64,000 nt of DNA from Planctomycetales bacterium (GCA_026400835.1 JAPLOA010000049.1:1-64000); one strand, 5' to 3'. Counted from the first letter of the stretch, positions 46,044-56,911 are shown. Numbers and translations are program-made. Notes: a model not told the origin generated them from the letters alone.

Positions 46044-47342
46044 CTATGGATTTCGAATTGCCCAGAGATGCTTGAAGGTTCTCAGGTAAATCGTGCCGTT
46101 GGAGATGGCCGGTGATGACGACTGATCTTCCCCCAGTTCATTCACGGCCAGGGTTTTGAATTCTCGCCCGGTCTGAACCACAGTGATGCGACCATCGCGA
46201 GCCGTGAGGTAAAGTTTTCCATCAGCCACCACTGGTGACGCACGATGACGCTGGCGATGAGTTGCTTCGGAGTACACTTCTTTGCCGGTCATAGCTTCCA
46301 GCACGGTCAGATTTCCGTTCTCCATGCACAGATAAACCAGATCATCAAGGATGACTGGTGTTGGCACGTCAGGAGTTCTTTTCCACGACCACAGCAGCAT
46401 GTCAGCTTTGCCAGTGATGTCTCCGGTGCCAGTGGGCTTAATCGCCAGCAGAGGATGTTGCTTAGCCGACGGGACAACAATAATGCCCGGGGCTGAAACT
46501 GGTGAGGCTACGAATCGCAAAGTCGGATCGTATGGCAGAACTTTGTCATCGCGACGATTCAACCCGCCGCATCGCCAGACCTCATGGCCATCCTTTAGGT
46601 CGTGAGCCACCACAAAGTCCGCGCCATGGCTCAAAAGCAGCTTAGTCTCGCCATTCTGACACATCATGGGTGACGCATAAGAATGTTCGTTTTCGGCTTC
46701 TGCATCGCTGGGGCGATCAACCTTCCAGACTTCTTCGCCAGTGGCTCCGTCGAGTGCTACGACGCAGGCTTCACGAGTTTTCGGATCACCTTCGCCATGA
46801 ATCAACTGCAAATAGAGTACGCCGTTGTCCAGCACTGGTGTGGAACTCATGCCGAACTGAATACTGAACTTGCCGTAGCGATCCTGAAGATTGAACTTCC
46901 AGACTTCTTTGCCATCAACCGTGTAACAGCCCAGTGTGCCCTCACCCATGAAGGACCAGACATGTTTGCCATCAGTCAATGGTGATGGTGAGGCGGAGTT
47001 GCCTTCGTCACCGCGAGCATCCTTATTCCCTGAAGCCACGACCTGTTTCCAGAGCTCTTTGCCGTCGGTGCTGACCGCCATCAGCAGCAAATCGCCGCCA
47101 GCGTTCACGGATGTCAGAAAAATCTGTTTGTCCCAGACGACGGGCGAGGCCCCGGCGGAACCGGGCAATTCCAGTTTCCACGCGACGTTCTTCGTGGGGC
47201 TCCAATCGGTCGGCAAATTCTTTTCAGCGCTGAGTCCATTCCCGGTTGGACCTCGCCAGGCCGGCCAGTTGTCCGCGAGTGCTGACGCAGAAAATCCGAC
47301 AGAGAGAGTGAACAGCACCAGACTACGAATCACGGACACCAC
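46044..47342 (-). CDS. Secreted PQQ-like beta-propeller protein
   Basis: This 432-residue protein starts at GTG with a signal peptide (1-23, '..SASALADNW'). 'WPAWRGPTGNGLSAEKNLPT' is the entry blade typical of planctomycete PQQ-repeat proteins. Later blades carry the Trp-dock pattern 'GATGEEVWKV', 'DGKELWKQV', 'DGKEVWKFN' and 'LKDGHEVWRCGG', so about seven to eight blades are present, as in BamB-like proteins. It is probably periplasmic; a scaffold or dehydrogenase role cannot be separated because no catalytic Asp/Glu set is evident. It is monocistronic with its own terminator. Confidence 0.88.
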   Translation of the reverse strand: MVSVIRSLVLFTLSVGFSASALADNWPAWRGPTGNGLSAEKNLPTDWSPTKNVAWKLELPGSAGASPVVWDKQIFLTSVNAGGDLLLMAVSTDGKELWKQVVASGNKDARGDEGNSASPSPLTDGKHVWSFMGEGTLGCYTVDGKEVWKFNLQDRYGKFSIQFGMSSTPVLDNGVLYLQLIHGEGDPKTREACVVALDGATGEEVWKVDRPSDAEAENEHSYASPMMCQNGETKLLLSHGADFVVAHDLKDGHEVWRCGGLNRRDDKVLPYDPTLRFVASPVSAPGIIVVPSAKQHPLLAIKPTGTGDITGKADMLLWSWKRTPDVPTPVILDDLVYLCMENGNLTVLEAMTGKEVYSEATHRQRHRASPVVADGKLYLTARDGRITVVQTGREFKTLAVNELGEDQSSSPAISNGTIYLRTFKHLWAIRNP

Positions 47343-47658
47343 GGCAATTCCTCACATAGGCAGGACGAATCAGGAACGAGGAGCCGCAGTTTGCCGACAG
47401 CCAACTCAACCGTCAATTGAACCGCTGATTGCCTGACATCCATTGTGCCTGGAACGATAAACCCCGCGATTTGGGGATCGTGGTGCGCGTGAGGGATTTG
47501 CCAAACAGGTCGAATAGGGCTCAGAGGTCATATAGGCCTCAAAGGGCAGGCCCGTTCTTGAGTTTCCTCTGCGTTTCTCTGGTGATTTCTGTGGTAAAGG
47601 CTGCGATTCAAATGCCTTGATGAGATCGCACCATCACAAAGCACCGCGCAACAAAAAA
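47343..47658. other. Non-coding interval
   Basis: No gene, tRNA or strong repeat was seen here; it separates the 5' end of the PQQ-propeller gene from the terminator of the HTH-receiver gene. Confidence 0.6.
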
Positions 47659-47690
47659 CCATCGGACAATCTCGAAAGACTGTCCGATGG
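47659..47690 (-). terminator. Intrinsic terminator of the HTH-receiver gene
   Basis: CCATCGGACA and TGTCCGATGG pair, followed on the minus strand by TTTTTTGTT, 47 bases after the gene's stop. Confidence 0.87.
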
Positions 47691-47737
47691 TGTGTTTTCT
47701 CGACGTGGTCAGATCGCCGAGGCCTCTCGTTGGTTTC

Positions 47738-48310
47738 TCAGGCCAACTGCTTTCGACGGTTAACAAGCGTCCGAATACGTTCGGCGAGCAGAGCTGCGTC
47801 GAATGGTTTTCGGAAGGTTTCGTTAAACACCGAACGGTCGAAGCCAGATGCGTTGTCTTCGTCGCTGAGCAGACCAATCAGAACGGTTTCGGTGAACTCT
47901 GTGTTTCTCCGAAGGTTCTGAGCAATCATTAACGCTTCTTCGCGTCCCATAACAAAGTCCACCACGACACAATCGGGGTGAATAGACTCTGCCTGGATAC
48001 CAGCTTCAAAGCCACTTGCAGCAATTTCGATCTTAAAGTCGTCGTTGGAAATCATCTCATTCAAACTCGATCGAGTTGTCAGATCTGAACCAACGAGCAA
48101 AATTTTGCCCATTGCTTCGTCTTCCAGTTCGCCGAGCGGCATTCCGTGTTCCTTAAGGAACCGGATAAGATGTTCGCGTGGAATGCGTCTATCTTGTGAG
48201 CCAGGAATTCGATAGCCTCGTAGTCGTCCGGAATCGAACCACTTTGAGACAGTACGCGGGGCAACTTTACAGATCTTTGCTACCTGACCAGTAGTGAAGA
48301 TCGTCTTCAT
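47738..48310 (-). CDS. MerR/excisionase-type HTH fused to a response-regulator receiver domain
   Basis: This 190-residue protein starts at the ATG at 48310 (GGAG 9 bases upstream; an earlier start adds MESPP). The N-terminal HTH_17-type domain (4-55) reads 'IFTTGQVAKICKVAPRTVSK' and 'GYRIPGSQDRRIPREHL'. The receiver (about 68-190) has the phosphoacceptor D118 in 'CVVVDFVMG' and the conserved 'RKP' K168. The usual acidic pair is reduced: 'LLVGSD' in place of 'LLVDDD'. DNA-binding-first order is the reverse of normal response regulators. No kinase is adjacent. It probably binds DNA with receiver-mediated control, perhaps independent of phosphorylation. Confidence 0.83.
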   Translation of the reverse strand: MKTIFTTGQVAKICKVAPRTVSKWFDSGRLRGYRIPGSQDRRIPREHLIRFLKEHGMPLGELEDEAMGKILLVGSDLTTRSSLNEMISNDDFKIEIAASGFEAGIQAESIHPDCVVVDFVMGREEALMIAQNLRRNTEFTETVLIGLLSDEDNASGFDRSVFNETFRKPFDAALLAERIRTLVNRRKQLA

Positions 48311-48905
48311 GGGCGGGCTCTCCAATCAGTTCTGCACCATCCCGGTTCCCGTCCTAGGAACCCGGATCGCCATTATTCGGATGTCCCATTTCGGATGAGT
48401 TTCAGAAAAGAAACTCGCTGTCGTGACAGCCGAAACAGAACGCGGGTCCGAGATAACAACAGGGGTCGTTCTTTGGATTGCGTGCGGCGCAATCCCGTGC
48501 CTGCACAAGGCACTGGGAGATATCTCACTCTGCAAATCGATCAAGACGTGCAGCGACCTTTTCCGGACATCCCTTCCGTTACGGTCAGACGCTGAAATAC
48601 CCCCCTGGCGAATCAGACTGTTGTGCTTCCTGGCCTCCCCGGGTAATCACACTCAGTGTTATTACCGCCACAACAGGATGACAATCGCCTGCTTTATGTT
48701 CGTCGTTTCGATGGGAACGACTTTAAGACGTTTTACAGACCTGCAACAACTGCCTGGAAGAACCCGTGCAACGGCTGCAGCGGTTAACCGTCGAGGACGG
48801 TTGGTTTTCGGTTTTCAGTGTTCGGTTTTCGGAAATCGCAGGAGCGATTCGTCAAGGCACATCGCTCGTCTGAAAACCTCAAACCGAAAACCAGCCGCAT
48901 CGCGG
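48311..48905. other. Non-coding interval with a 12-bp inverted repeat
   Basis: No gene is supported. GGTTTTCGGTTT (48803-48814) is matched in inverted form at 48881-48892, just downstream of the smc stop, with extra GGTTTTCA/TGAAAACC similarity. It may be a remnant repeat or transcript end. Confidence 0.5.
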
Positions 48906-51900
48906 CTACGCCGCACGGCTCTTCTTTGCGGCCGCGATGAAGTTGCCGTGTTCGTCGACATCTTCGAATCGCAGTGAGAGTCGACGGGAGATCCCGGACT
49001 CTTCCATCGTCACACCGTATAATACGTCTGTCACGGCCATCGTAGGCTTGCGGTGAGTAATCATGATGAACTGCGTATTCTGCTGAAACTCGCGAAGCAC
49101 GTTCACGAATCGGCCGATGTTCGCGTCATCCAGCGCGGCATCGACTTCGTCCAGAATACAGAACGGACTGGTTCGGCTCCTGAAGATCGACAACAGCAAC
49201 GCCACGGCTGTCAGCGTCTTCTCTCCACCGCTCAGCAACGAAATACTGCGAAGTTCCTTACCGGGCGGGCGAGCCACCACATCAATCGAACATTCCAGCA
49301 CATCTTCCGGGTCTTCCAGAATCAGGTCGGCTTCGCCACCGCCGAACAGTTTGCGGAACAGTTCCCGGAAATAGCCGCGAATGATCTCGAAGGACTCGAC
49401 AAACATCCGCTTGCTCTCAACATTAATCCGTCGCACGATGTCTCGCAGGGTATCGCGAGCTGATTCCAGGTCGGTCAACTGCATGTGCAGCCGCTGGAAG
49501 CGAGTTTCCAGCTCGATCAGATTGTCGAGACTCTCGCTGCCGGAGTTACCCAGCTTCTTCAACTGTCTCCGCAAACGCTCAACGCGGCGATCGATCTCTG
49601 TCCGCATTTCTGTGTATTGGTCAGTATCCGCAACGATGGCCTGAGCCGCCTCATCGAACAGAATCGGCACCGGTGCCGACGCCGCGCCTGTGGACATCTT
49701 CAGCACGCTCTCGGATTCGCTTTCCGATTCGCTTTCGGATGTTTCTGAGTTCTGTCGCTGCAGCCAGACGGCGATCGCCGAGCGGCCGTAGGCAACGGCT
49801 TCACGGACTTCCAACTGAAACTCTTCCCGAATTCGATCAGCTGTCGTGGACAATTGGTGATCGATACCACGAACCTGCAACTCCACTTCGTGATGTCGAG
49901 ATTCATGCAGTCGCAGATTTTCCCGGAGCTGCGTTTCGGCCGCAGTCGCTGCATTTCGGTTCGCTCGCAGGCGATTTCTCGTGCTGGCTCGCAGATGAAC
50001 TTCGGTTGCCAACCGTTCGTCGGAAACGCTGAGTTCAGCGATTTCGGCCGAAGAGTTCAGGCGTGCGATCAGAAGATCACGCTGACGTTCCGCAGCTGAC
50101 TGCAGACGACGGTCGGCTTCCTGTTGCTGAAGCTGACGCTGCTCCAGATCTTCTCGAACACGTTCTACTGCTTCCTGGAGTCCCAGCAATCGCTCTTCGG
50201 ATCGAGTCAGCTCCAAACTGGCCGCCGTGCGATCTCGCTCTATGGCTTCCAGTTCATGCTGACGTTCGGCCAGTTGGGTGGTCATTTCCGCGATCAGTTG
50301 CTGACGCTGTTGCAACAGATCCTCGCCCGACTGATGCTGCTGCTCGGCTTCATCAATCCGGCTCAGAAGTTCTGTGATCTCATCAGACAGTTTCTGCTGC
50401 TGAACAGTCAGCAGGTCGCTCTGACGCTGCGATTCTTTTATCACGCGGCGATGTTCGGAGAGTGCCTTTTCGGTTTCTCGACATCGTGCCGACGATTGAC
50501 TGACCTGAGCACGAGTGGTGTTCAATCGCTCATCGGTTGTGGAAATATTCTGGCCAAGCGATCGCAGTGATAATTCCCGCTGAGCAATCTCATGCTCGAG
50601 GCGATGCAGTTCGTTACGCAGGCGACGCAGTTCGCTCTTGCGTGAAAGCAGAGCTGACTCATTGCGGACCGTCCCGGCAAACAGAGTTCCGTCGTTCTCG
50701 ATCAGTTCGCCCTGCAGAGTCACAAAGCGACACTGCCCGCCGGTTGCGGCATGCAGCCGCAGAGCATCCGCCAGAGTTTCCACGACCCACGTATCGGCCA
50801 GCAGATGACTCGCGAGTCCCGGCATCGATTGCGGTGGACGAGCTAATCCGTCCGCACGGCCGACGATGCCTTTTTGACCGAAGAGCAAAGGCGGAGCCTT
50901 ATCGCCCTGTGAAAACACAGATCGTACGACAGCGCTTTCGGTGCGAGGATCGACCCAGGTGACCTGGAGAGATTCAGAAGATCCTGCGGCAGCCAGCATG
51001 CGTTCGATCGAATCGCCATCGCTGCGACCGGGCTTCTTGCGGCCCCACCAGGAATCGGCCTGCTGAGCTGTTTCCGAATCGCTGTCTTTGGTCGCCCAGA
51101 CATCATCGTCGTCTCGACGCAGACTGCCTCGCAGCTGTTGAAGATCTCGATTGGCTTCATCGGTATGTTCGATTGAAATAAAACCGACTCGGTCCGTGAT
51201 GCGACAACGTCCGGAGTTCAGATAATCGATCAGTGGCTTCAGCCGAGTCACGACCAGCAACTGAGCACGGCCGGACAGAGCGACTTCCAGCAGAGCAGCG
51301 TGCTCCATGTCGACGTCGAGCAGATCAGCGACGCTGCCACAGATGAGATTCCACGGTTCTGAATCTGCCTCTTCCGCTCGCCGCAGAATTTCACGGACAC
51401 CGATACCGAAACCTTCCTGACGATCTTCCAGATCTTCCAGGACAGCTCGACGAGCAATTTGCGCGCTGCGATTTTCACGAAGCTCGGCGAGAGACTTTTG
51501 TGATTGATTCTGTTCCGTCACCAGCTGTTCGCGGCTGCGAATCAGATTGTCTGCGTTATTCTCGACGGCGACCAGTTCCTGCTGAGCCTGCAACATGGAC
51601 TGTTCGATCGCTGGCAGCTCATCGTTCAGCTTTTGAATTTCAGCGTCAAGTTCTCCGGCCTGAATTTCAAGCTGCTGACGTTTCTGGACTGCCGCCTGAT
51701 GTTTTGTTTGCAAATTGCTGAGTGCTGAAGCGGCTTCGGAATTGATCCTGACCTGTTGCATCAGTTGATGGCGGGCTGCTTCAATGTTATCCCGCGATTC
51801 CGCCAGCACCTGCTGGATGCCACCGGCCTGATCATCGCCGGACAGCAACATTGTACGTCGACGCTCAAAGGCTGCTCGCTCGAGACTCAGTACAGACTCC

Positions 51901-52922
51901 AGGTGCGTTTCTTCCGCCTGCGCTTCGGCCACTCGATTCTTCATCAGGTTCTGCTGGCGGACGAGTCGCTGCAGATCGGAATGAAGTTCAGTTTCGCGAG
52001 CCGCCTGATGGCGAACGGTGGTTTCGAGGCTGGCGATCCGACTTCGTAGATCACTGCGACGTCGTTCGACTTCACGAAGCTGATCGTCAACTTCCGACAA
52101 GGCCGCATCAGCCGCACTCACTTCAGATTCCGCGGCGACCTGGCGAGATCGCAGGTCCTGAACGACACCTGCGGATTCCTGCATCTGTGCGACCAGCACA
52201 TCGCGAACATTGGATTCACGGCGGAAATCGTCGGCCGCCAGACCGACCCAAAGTTGTTCCAGTTCCGTCGAGACAGCTCGGTAACGTGTCGCACGCTGAG
52301 CCTGCGTTCGGACAGTGCTGACCTGAGTTTCCACTTCGTCGACAAGGTCCGACAGTCTGACGAGATTGGTCTCCACTCGTTCCAGACGCTTCAGCGCTTC
52401 GGTTCGTTTTTGCTTGAAGCGACTGATGCCCGCCGCTTCTTCAAAGATCAGGCGTCGATTGGCCGCGTTCGACTGCAGAATCTGATCGACTCGTCCCTGT
52501 TCGATAATGCAATAGGTGGCTGCTCCGGCCCCTGTGCCCACGAAAAGTTCACGAACATCTTTCAGTCGTGCGGTATTGCGATTGACGAGATACTCAGAAT
52601 CGCCCGATTGCCAGATCCGTCGCCCCACGGACACTTCGTCCATTTCCACCGGAATAAAGCGGCTGCGGTTGTCGAAAACCAGAGTGGCTTCGGCAAACTG
52701 AGAACCGGTACGACTGGCGGATCCGTTGAAGATTACGTCCGTCATATCTTTACCGCGAAGACTCTTGGCACTCTGGTCACCCAGAATCCACTTAATTGAG
52801 TCCACGACGTTGCTCTTTCCGCTCCCGTTCGGCCCCACGACGCCGGTGATTCCGGCAGCGAAGTCGAAGATGGTGCGGTCGGCGAAACTCTTGAATCCAA
52901 AGAGTTCGAGCGACTTGAGCAT
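48906..52922 (-). CDS. smc: Chromosome segregation protein SMC
   Basis: This 1,338-residue SMC condenses and segregates chromosomes as a dimeric ATPase. The N-terminal head has '[20 protein letters not shown]' (Walker A about 30-37). Two long coiled-coil arms (about 170-520 and 680-1080) flank a hinge (about 520-660, with '[16 protein letters not shown]' and '[16 protein letters not shown]'). The C-terminal head has '[20 protein letters not shown]' and Walker B '[13 protein letters not shown]'. It is longer than the usual roughly 1,180 residues. Part of the excess lies in insertions, including a Ser-Glu tract ('[15 protein letters not shown]') near residue 1075. ScpA and ScpB are not in the window. 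Confidence 0.95.
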   Translation of the reverse strand: MLKSLELFGFKSFADRTIFDFAAGITGVVGPNGSGKSNVVDSIKWILGDQSAKSLRGKDMTDVIFNGSASRTGSQFAEATLVFDNRSRFIPVEMDEVSVGRRIWQSGDSEYLVNRNTARLKDVRELFVGTGAGAATYCIIEQGRVDQILQSNAANRRLIFEEAAGISRFKQKRTEALKRLERVETNLVRLSDLVDEVETQVSTVRTQAQRATRYRAVSTELEQLWVGLAADDFRRESNVRDVLVAQMQESAGVVQDLRSRQVAAESEVSAADAALSEVDDQLREVERRRSDLRSRIASLETTVRHQAARETELHSDLQRLVRQQNLMKNRVAEAQAEETHLESVLSLERAAFERRRTMLLSGDDQAGGIQQVLAESRDNIEAARHQLMQQVRINSEAASALSNLQTKHQAAVQKRQQLEIQAGELDAEIQKLNDELPAIEQSMLQAQQELVAVENNADNLIRSREQLVTEQNQSQKSLAELRENRSAQIARRAVLEDLEDRQEGFGIGVREILRRAEEADSEPWNLICGSVADLLDVDMEHAALLEVALSGRAQLLVVTRLKPLIDYLNSGRCRITDRVGFISIEHTDEANRDLQQLRGSLRRDDDDVWATKDSDSETAQQADSWWGRKKPGRSDGDSIERMLAAAGSSESLQVTWVDPRTESAVVRSVFSQGDKAPPLLFGQKGIVGRADGLARPPQSMPGLASHLLADTWVVETLADALRLHAATGGQCRFVTLQGELIENDGTLFAGTVRNESALLSRKSELRRLRNELHRLEHEIAQRELSLRSLGQNISTTDERLNTTRAQVSQSSARCRETEKALSEHRRVIKESQRQSDLLTVQQQKLSDEITELLSRIDEAEQQHQSGEDLLQQRQQLIAEMTTQLAERQHELEAIERDRTAASLELTRSEERLLGLQEAVERVREDLEQRQLQQQEADRRLQSAAERQRDLLIARLNSSAEIAELSVSDERLATEVHLRASTRNRLRANRNAATAAETQLRENLRLHESRHHEVELQVRGIDHQLSTTADRIREEFQLEVREAVAYGRSAIAVWLQRQNSETSESESESESESVLKMSTGAASAPVPILFDEAAQAIVADTDQYTEMRTEIDRRVERLRRQLKKLGNSGSESLDNLIELETRFQRLHMQLTDLESARDTLRDIVRRINVESKRMFVESFEIIRGYFRELFRKLFGGGEADLILEDPEDVLECSIDVVARPPGKELRSISLLSGGEKTLTAVALLLSIFRSRTSPFCILDEVDAALDDANIGRFVNVLREFQQNTQFIMITHRKPTMAVTDVLYGVTMEESGISRRLSLRFEDVDEHGNFIAAAKKSRAA

Positions 52923-53033
52923 TAACCGTTATCCTTGACCTGGTTGTCGTTGCCTGAGCAACGATTCAGGGTACATGTCATTTGAGCAGATTGTCTGGAT
53001 GAAATCTGCCGATTCGATTCTCGTCAGACGTTT

Positions 53034-53456
53034 CTATTCCGCAGGTTCTGTCAGGCCGCTGACAGAGGATTTCTTTTTTCCGAACAGTCGTTCTCGGAGC
53101 GAAGTTTTTTGAGCTTCGGGCTCTGCCCCTTCCGGAGCGTCCGACTCTTCTGCTGTCGATTCCTCTGAGGCTGCGTCATCAGCGTCTGTCTCTTCCGACT
53201 CAGCGTCCTCTGATTGATCTTTGCCTGCGGGGGTTTCGGAATCGACATCGTCGATCGAACTATCTTCGGAAGTTGTCTCTGAATCCTGCTCAGAAGTTTT
53301 CTCGGAGTCATCGCCGGGCTTTGATCGCCCTGACGTTTTCTTCTGCTTTTCGTCTTCCTTGCGAACTTCTTCGAAGTTCAGATTCATCAACTTCTCTTCA
53401 GACTCATTTTCCTTCAGTTCTTCTTCATCCAGTTCGTCGAAGAGTTCCGGAATCAT
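53034..53456 (-). CDS. Highly acidic low-complexity protein coupled to the FlgI-like gene
   Basis: This 140-residue protein starts at the ATG that overlaps the FlgI-like gene's stop (ATGA). It is very rich in Glu, Asp and Ser ('DELDEEELKENESEEK', repeated 'SEETDADDAASEES'), likely disordered, with a short basic end 'LRERLFGKKKSS'. No signal peptide or membrane helix is seen. Its function is unknown; coupling suggests it accompanies the FlgI-HEAT lipoprotein. The frame is open for 40 codons further upstream inside the other gene, but the coupled ATG is the sensible start. Confidence 0.65.
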   Translation of the reverse strand: MIPELFDELDEEELKENESEEKLMNLNFEEVRKEDEKQKKTSGRSKPGDDSEKTSEQDSETTSEDSSIDDVDSETPAGKDQSEDAESEETDADDAASEESTAEESDAPEGAEPEAQKTSLRERLFGKKKSSVSGLTEPAE

Positions 53457-55261
53457 TTTGGAATTCCCGATGCGTTTCGCATCCTCTTCATCAGCAGGAC
53501 TTTGGCTTTCGCTGTTTGTTCCGCTTCGATCATCATCTGGACGATGTCCGGATAAGTCGCACCCAGTTTTCCGCATGTTCGCAGAATGTCGATCAAACGG
53601 TTGGGAACCTTGTGACGTTTCGGCTCGGCATTCAGCTGATAGTAGATCACTTCCACTTCATGCTGACCGGTTTCACCCATGATACGAATGTTGCGACCGG
53701 CGTTCAGTACGGCTGGAAGCCGCAACGATTGCTCGGTCCCGAACAGCACAATCTCCGGAGCACGGCGTCGAGTCACGTGAACCATCGGTTCGCCCGTAGA
53801 ATCGACGGCATACACCGTGAAACGGTTCTCGAATTCAATCGGATTGAGAGACGGATCGTGAGGATCAAGTTCTTTCAGAGCACGGAAGGCTCCGTACCGA
53901 GTTTCGAGGGCCTGCTCGCTCATCAATTGTCGCAGGGCCAGAACCGAATCCGCATCGTCCACGACAGACAGGGCGACGAGTGAATAAACACGAAACGCGG
54001 GCTGGTCACGAGCAGCCTCGTGCAAGATCTCAACACCCTCGGCGTTGCCCAGATAAGCCAGCGACTGAGCCGCCTGGAAACGAACATCAAAGCTGTCGGA
54101 CTCCAGCGCATCTGTCAGGAACGGAATCGCTTCGTCGCCTATGGCTTCCAATTGCAGAGCTGTCGGGCAGGCGGCCACACCGGACACGATATTCTGACAT
54201 TTTTCCACATCAAGAATGTCGCGGGCCAGCATTTCCATTCGTATGCGACGTGCAACATCGGATTCATTCAGTGCCAGATTCCGAATTACCGCCTGATAGC
54301 GAGGAAAGTTGTTGATGTACTGGTCATGCGTTTTCAAAACGATGCGCGCATCGTCCTTGGCTTCGGCACAGGAAATACGCTGGCCGTATTTGTTGTATCG
54401 ATAGAATCGTTCTGAGACTGCTTCGGCAACTCGCAGACTGTTTCGACTGCCGCGTTTTTCGGTTCGCAGGATAATGCTGAGATCGCGATCAGTTAACGAG
54501 ATAGCTCCCCCGGGAATGGCTCCGGACATGAGTTCCGCCTGACGTTCTTCGCGATTGTCTTTCACGCCAAGGCTGGTCAGGATCGCTCCGCCGGCAACCG
54601 CATAGTTGTGACCCTTGAGTGATCCGCGGCCCTCAACATTCTGCTCTTCAAACATGCGGGTCTCGAGCAACCAGCCACCTTTGAGGCTTTTGGCATTACT
54701 GTTCGGTGGCAGTGCGACACGAACGTCGAACCGTTGACCTTTCCGCACCATCGCGGGCAGGTAAGCCGTGACGACAACCATCGCGGTGTCGCGTGACGCG
54801 AGAATCTTCTTTGCGTCTTTCACGCCACGCCGATTCATCTCGTTCTGAAGCTGAGTTCGCAACGCAGACGGCGAAGGATCACCACCAGTCCCGTTCAGTC
54901 CAGTGACAAGACCGACTCCGCGGAGCACGATCATCGTATTACCCTGAACACTCATGTATTCGAGGAGCAAGGGCGTATCGATGTGGTTGCCGAAATCGTT
55001 ATCTTCGTCCTTGTCACGTTTCTTCTTCTTGCTTTTGCTTTCCTCTTCCTCTTTTTTCTCTTCTGCTTTCGAAAATCGATTCGCCATCATGGCCGCGCCT
55101 GGCATCGACATCAGCCCGGACGCGCAGCCACAGAACAGCGAGGAAATCAGCAGGCAGCACAGCGGTGCCCTGAGTATCGCGAAAGTGGATTTGTCGAATT
55201 GCGAAGGAAGCGCAGAGGTGCGAAGACCTTCAGCAGCAGGAGGCTGGGCGAGTTTCGACAT
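53453..55261 (-). CDS. FlgI-like (flagellar P-ring-related) lipoprotein with HEAT repeats
   Basis: This is a 602-residue predicted lipoprotein with lipobox 'LFCGCAS' (Cys about 46). A Lys/Glu-rich spacer (about 65-90) leads to a FlgI-like region: 'MIVLRGVGLVTGLNGTGGDP', 'MVVVTAYLPAMVRKGQRFDV' and 'SLKGGWLLETRMF'. Residues about 360-470 form HEAT repeats ('AIPFLTDALESDSFDVRFQA' and 'EGVEILHEAARDQP'). The C-terminal part resembles a beta domain. True FlgI forms the P ring of the flagellar basal body and has no HEAT repeats. No other flagellar gene is near, so this may be a planctomycete envelope protein derived from FlgI. Confidence 0.8.
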   Translation of the reverse strand: MSKLAQPPAAEGLRTSALPSQFDKSTFAILRAPLCCLLISSLFCGCASGLMSMPGAAMMANRFSKAEEKKEEEESKSKKKKRDKDEDNDFGNHIDTPLLLEYMSVQGNTMIVLRGVGLVTGLNGTGGDPSPSALRTQLQNEMNRRGVKDAKKILASRDTAMVVVTAYLPAMVRKGQRFDVRVALPPNSNAKSLKGGWLLETRMFEEQNVEGRGSLKGHNYAVAGGAILTSLGVKDNREERQAELMSGAIPGGAISLTDRDLSIILRTEKRGSRNSLRVAEAVSERFYRYNKYGQRISCAEAKDDARIVLKTHDQYINNFPRYQAVIRNLALNESDVARRIRMEMLARDILDVEKCQNIVSGVAACPTALQLEAIGDEAIPFLTDALESDSFDVRFQAAQSLAYLGNAEGVEILHEAARDQPAFRVYSLVALSVVDDADSVLALRQLMSEQALETRYGAFRALKELDPHDPSLNPIEFENRFTVYAVDSTGEPMVHVTRRRAPEIVLFGTEQSLRLPAVLNAGRNIRIMGETGQHEVEVIYYQLNAEPKRHKVPNRLIDILRTCGKLGATYPDIVQMMIEAEQTAKAKVLLMKRMRNASGIPK

Positions 55262-56120
55262 GGGAAAACTCCGTCGACACTGGAAAATGACGACTGTCAG
55301 GAGATTTGCAGGACATTTCGCCCGCGCATGGAAATCCGAGCCTGCGATCAGCAGGTTAAGGACTCATGAAACAGGAAAAATCAGGAAGGGCGCATCGACA
55401 TTGAGGATGCTGCTGGCGCAGTTCCTTCAATGCTGATGCCGTTATTGACAGGACAGTAAATATTCGAGGCCCTGATGCTCGGAAAGTCATCAGTGGTCGA
55501 ACGCTACTGCGGGATAAGAAGGGAAAATAAAGCAGAGGATCGCTTCGACGGTGTTCAATCCCCGGAAAGGGAAGAGACAGCCGAGCATTTCAAACACGGC
55601 ATGGATCAAAGTTCTTCGAAGATCTGATTGCCGGCAGTGGATCAGTGGTCAGTCCTGATCACACTGCCGAACCAGATTTCTCTCGGTGAACCACGAGTCA
55701 ACAGAGGGAGGACGCCCCGGATGGCCGTCTGATTGGAAAGACGGTTGCCGTTTTATCTGTCGGAATCGGGATGACTCACAACTTACACCGGGATGAAGCG
55801 AAGTTGTCAGCTCAACGAGGACTTTGTTTGTGCAGAGTCCTGCTTTGAGGAGAAATTAGTCTGTGCTGGCTTGTGGCGTCAACGCGATTCAGGCGTCTCT
55901 GTGGTGTCATTGTTGAAGACACAAGCGACGGGCGTTTTAGTTCGGCAGGAAGTGCGTCGTGGGAGACCGGAAAAGCAGATGCAATCGCTGCAGAATCGAT
56001 CTTTCGGCAAAAAGTGCCGCTGAATGAGTTCACAAAAGGTGCAGAAAACAATCACCAAAACGCTCAAAGGGTGGTCCGCACGTTTGGTTACTGAACGCTT
56101 TTCTGATCCAACGAAAAGAA
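55262..56120. other. Non-coding interval of about 860 bp
   Basis: Short overlapping frames on both strands (for example 55793-56023) have no ribosome-binding site, family resemblance or coding bias. No tRNA or clear repeat was seen. It may hold the FlgI-like gene's promoter at its left end. Confidence 0.5.
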
Positions 56121-56140
56121 GCAGAGCCATACGGCTCTGC
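56121..56140 (-). terminator. Intrinsic terminator of the pilin-like gene
   Basis: GCAGAGCC-ATAC-GGCTCTGC is followed on the minus strand by TTCTTTTC, 39 bases after the stop. Confidence 0.78.
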
Positions 56141-56178
56141 CTCATCGTGTTCTTCGATTCGTTCGGATCCTGAACGAA

Positions 56179-56499
56179 TTATTTGTAAGTTTCGCCTGAG
56201 TCGCTGCAAACGATGCTCATGTTGCTGTCGCAGTCGCAGGTGTCAGCTCGGTCATTGTAAGACGCACCATAAGTACGTGCCTTCGTGTTGCCGCTATCTT
56301 TGTAGCTGGCAAAACCAGAAACCTGGTAAGACTGATCCAGATTACCGAACGCACTGGACAGGTCGCTCAGTTCGGCCACGATTGAACACTGCAGTTCAAC
56401 CAGCCCAACGATCATTCCAAGAACCAGAATGGTTGCAATCAGAACCAATTCTGCTGACAGGATAACACCGCATTCGTCGTTCCACAGAGTCTTCAACAT
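56179..56499 (-). CDS. Small Flp/type IVb-pilin-like membrane peptide
   Basis: This 106-residue protein starts at an ATG preceded by GAGGGT. The N-terminus 'MLKTLWNDECGVILSAELVL' followed by 'IATILVLGMIVGLVEL' gives a charged head and one helix with a Glu near its start, as in Flp/TadE-type pilins. The mature part is Ser/Asp/Tyr-rich with several cysteines near the C-terminus ('DTCDCDSNMSIVCSD'). It is likely processed and displayed. No pilus assembly gene is adjacent. It has its own terminator. Confidence 0.6.
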   Translation of the reverse strand: MLKTLWNDECGVILSAELVLIATILVLGMIVGLVELQCSIVAELSDLSSAFGNLDQSYQVSGFASYKDSGNTKARTYGASYNDRADTCDCDSNMSIVCSDSGETYK

Positions 56500-56911
56500 T
56501 TTTCTACCCTCTTTGTGCATTCCGAGCATCTTGAAAGAACACGATCCCGCCAAAGGTGATCGCACAGAAAATCCCGATTCAACCTGCTTCTGAAACCCGG
56601 TCACTCCGATAGCGTCAGCCAGGTCTTTGCATTGCGAAGTTGTTACAGATCTGGATTTCACTCAGGCAGTTTGCATGCCATCTTGGCGCCGAGCTTGCGT
56701 GTTGTTGACTTGCAACAAAGCCCTTTCGAACAGTCGCGGATGGAGTGGAAAGCACGTCGAAAGGCCAATTCAGAAATTTGCGGAATAGCCTGTGTTGTCA
56801 AAAGTCAACATCTCGTCGTTCAAAGGTTTACAAACAGTCACGACACTATGTCAGTCTTAGCGCTGACACGTATGAATTCTGTGATGCCGGGGCGCAACAG
56901 CGAGATCTCTG
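56500..56911. other. Non-coding interval upstream of the pilin-like gene
   Basis: No gene is supported. It is the leader/promoter side of the pilin-like gene and the 3' side of bpt; no terminator for bpt was found. Confidence 0.5.

Noticed and set aside
55793-56023. 76-codon plus-strand frame in the 0.9-kb gap
   Set aside because: There is no ribosome-binding site, it overlaps frames on both strands, and it has no domain or codon bias.
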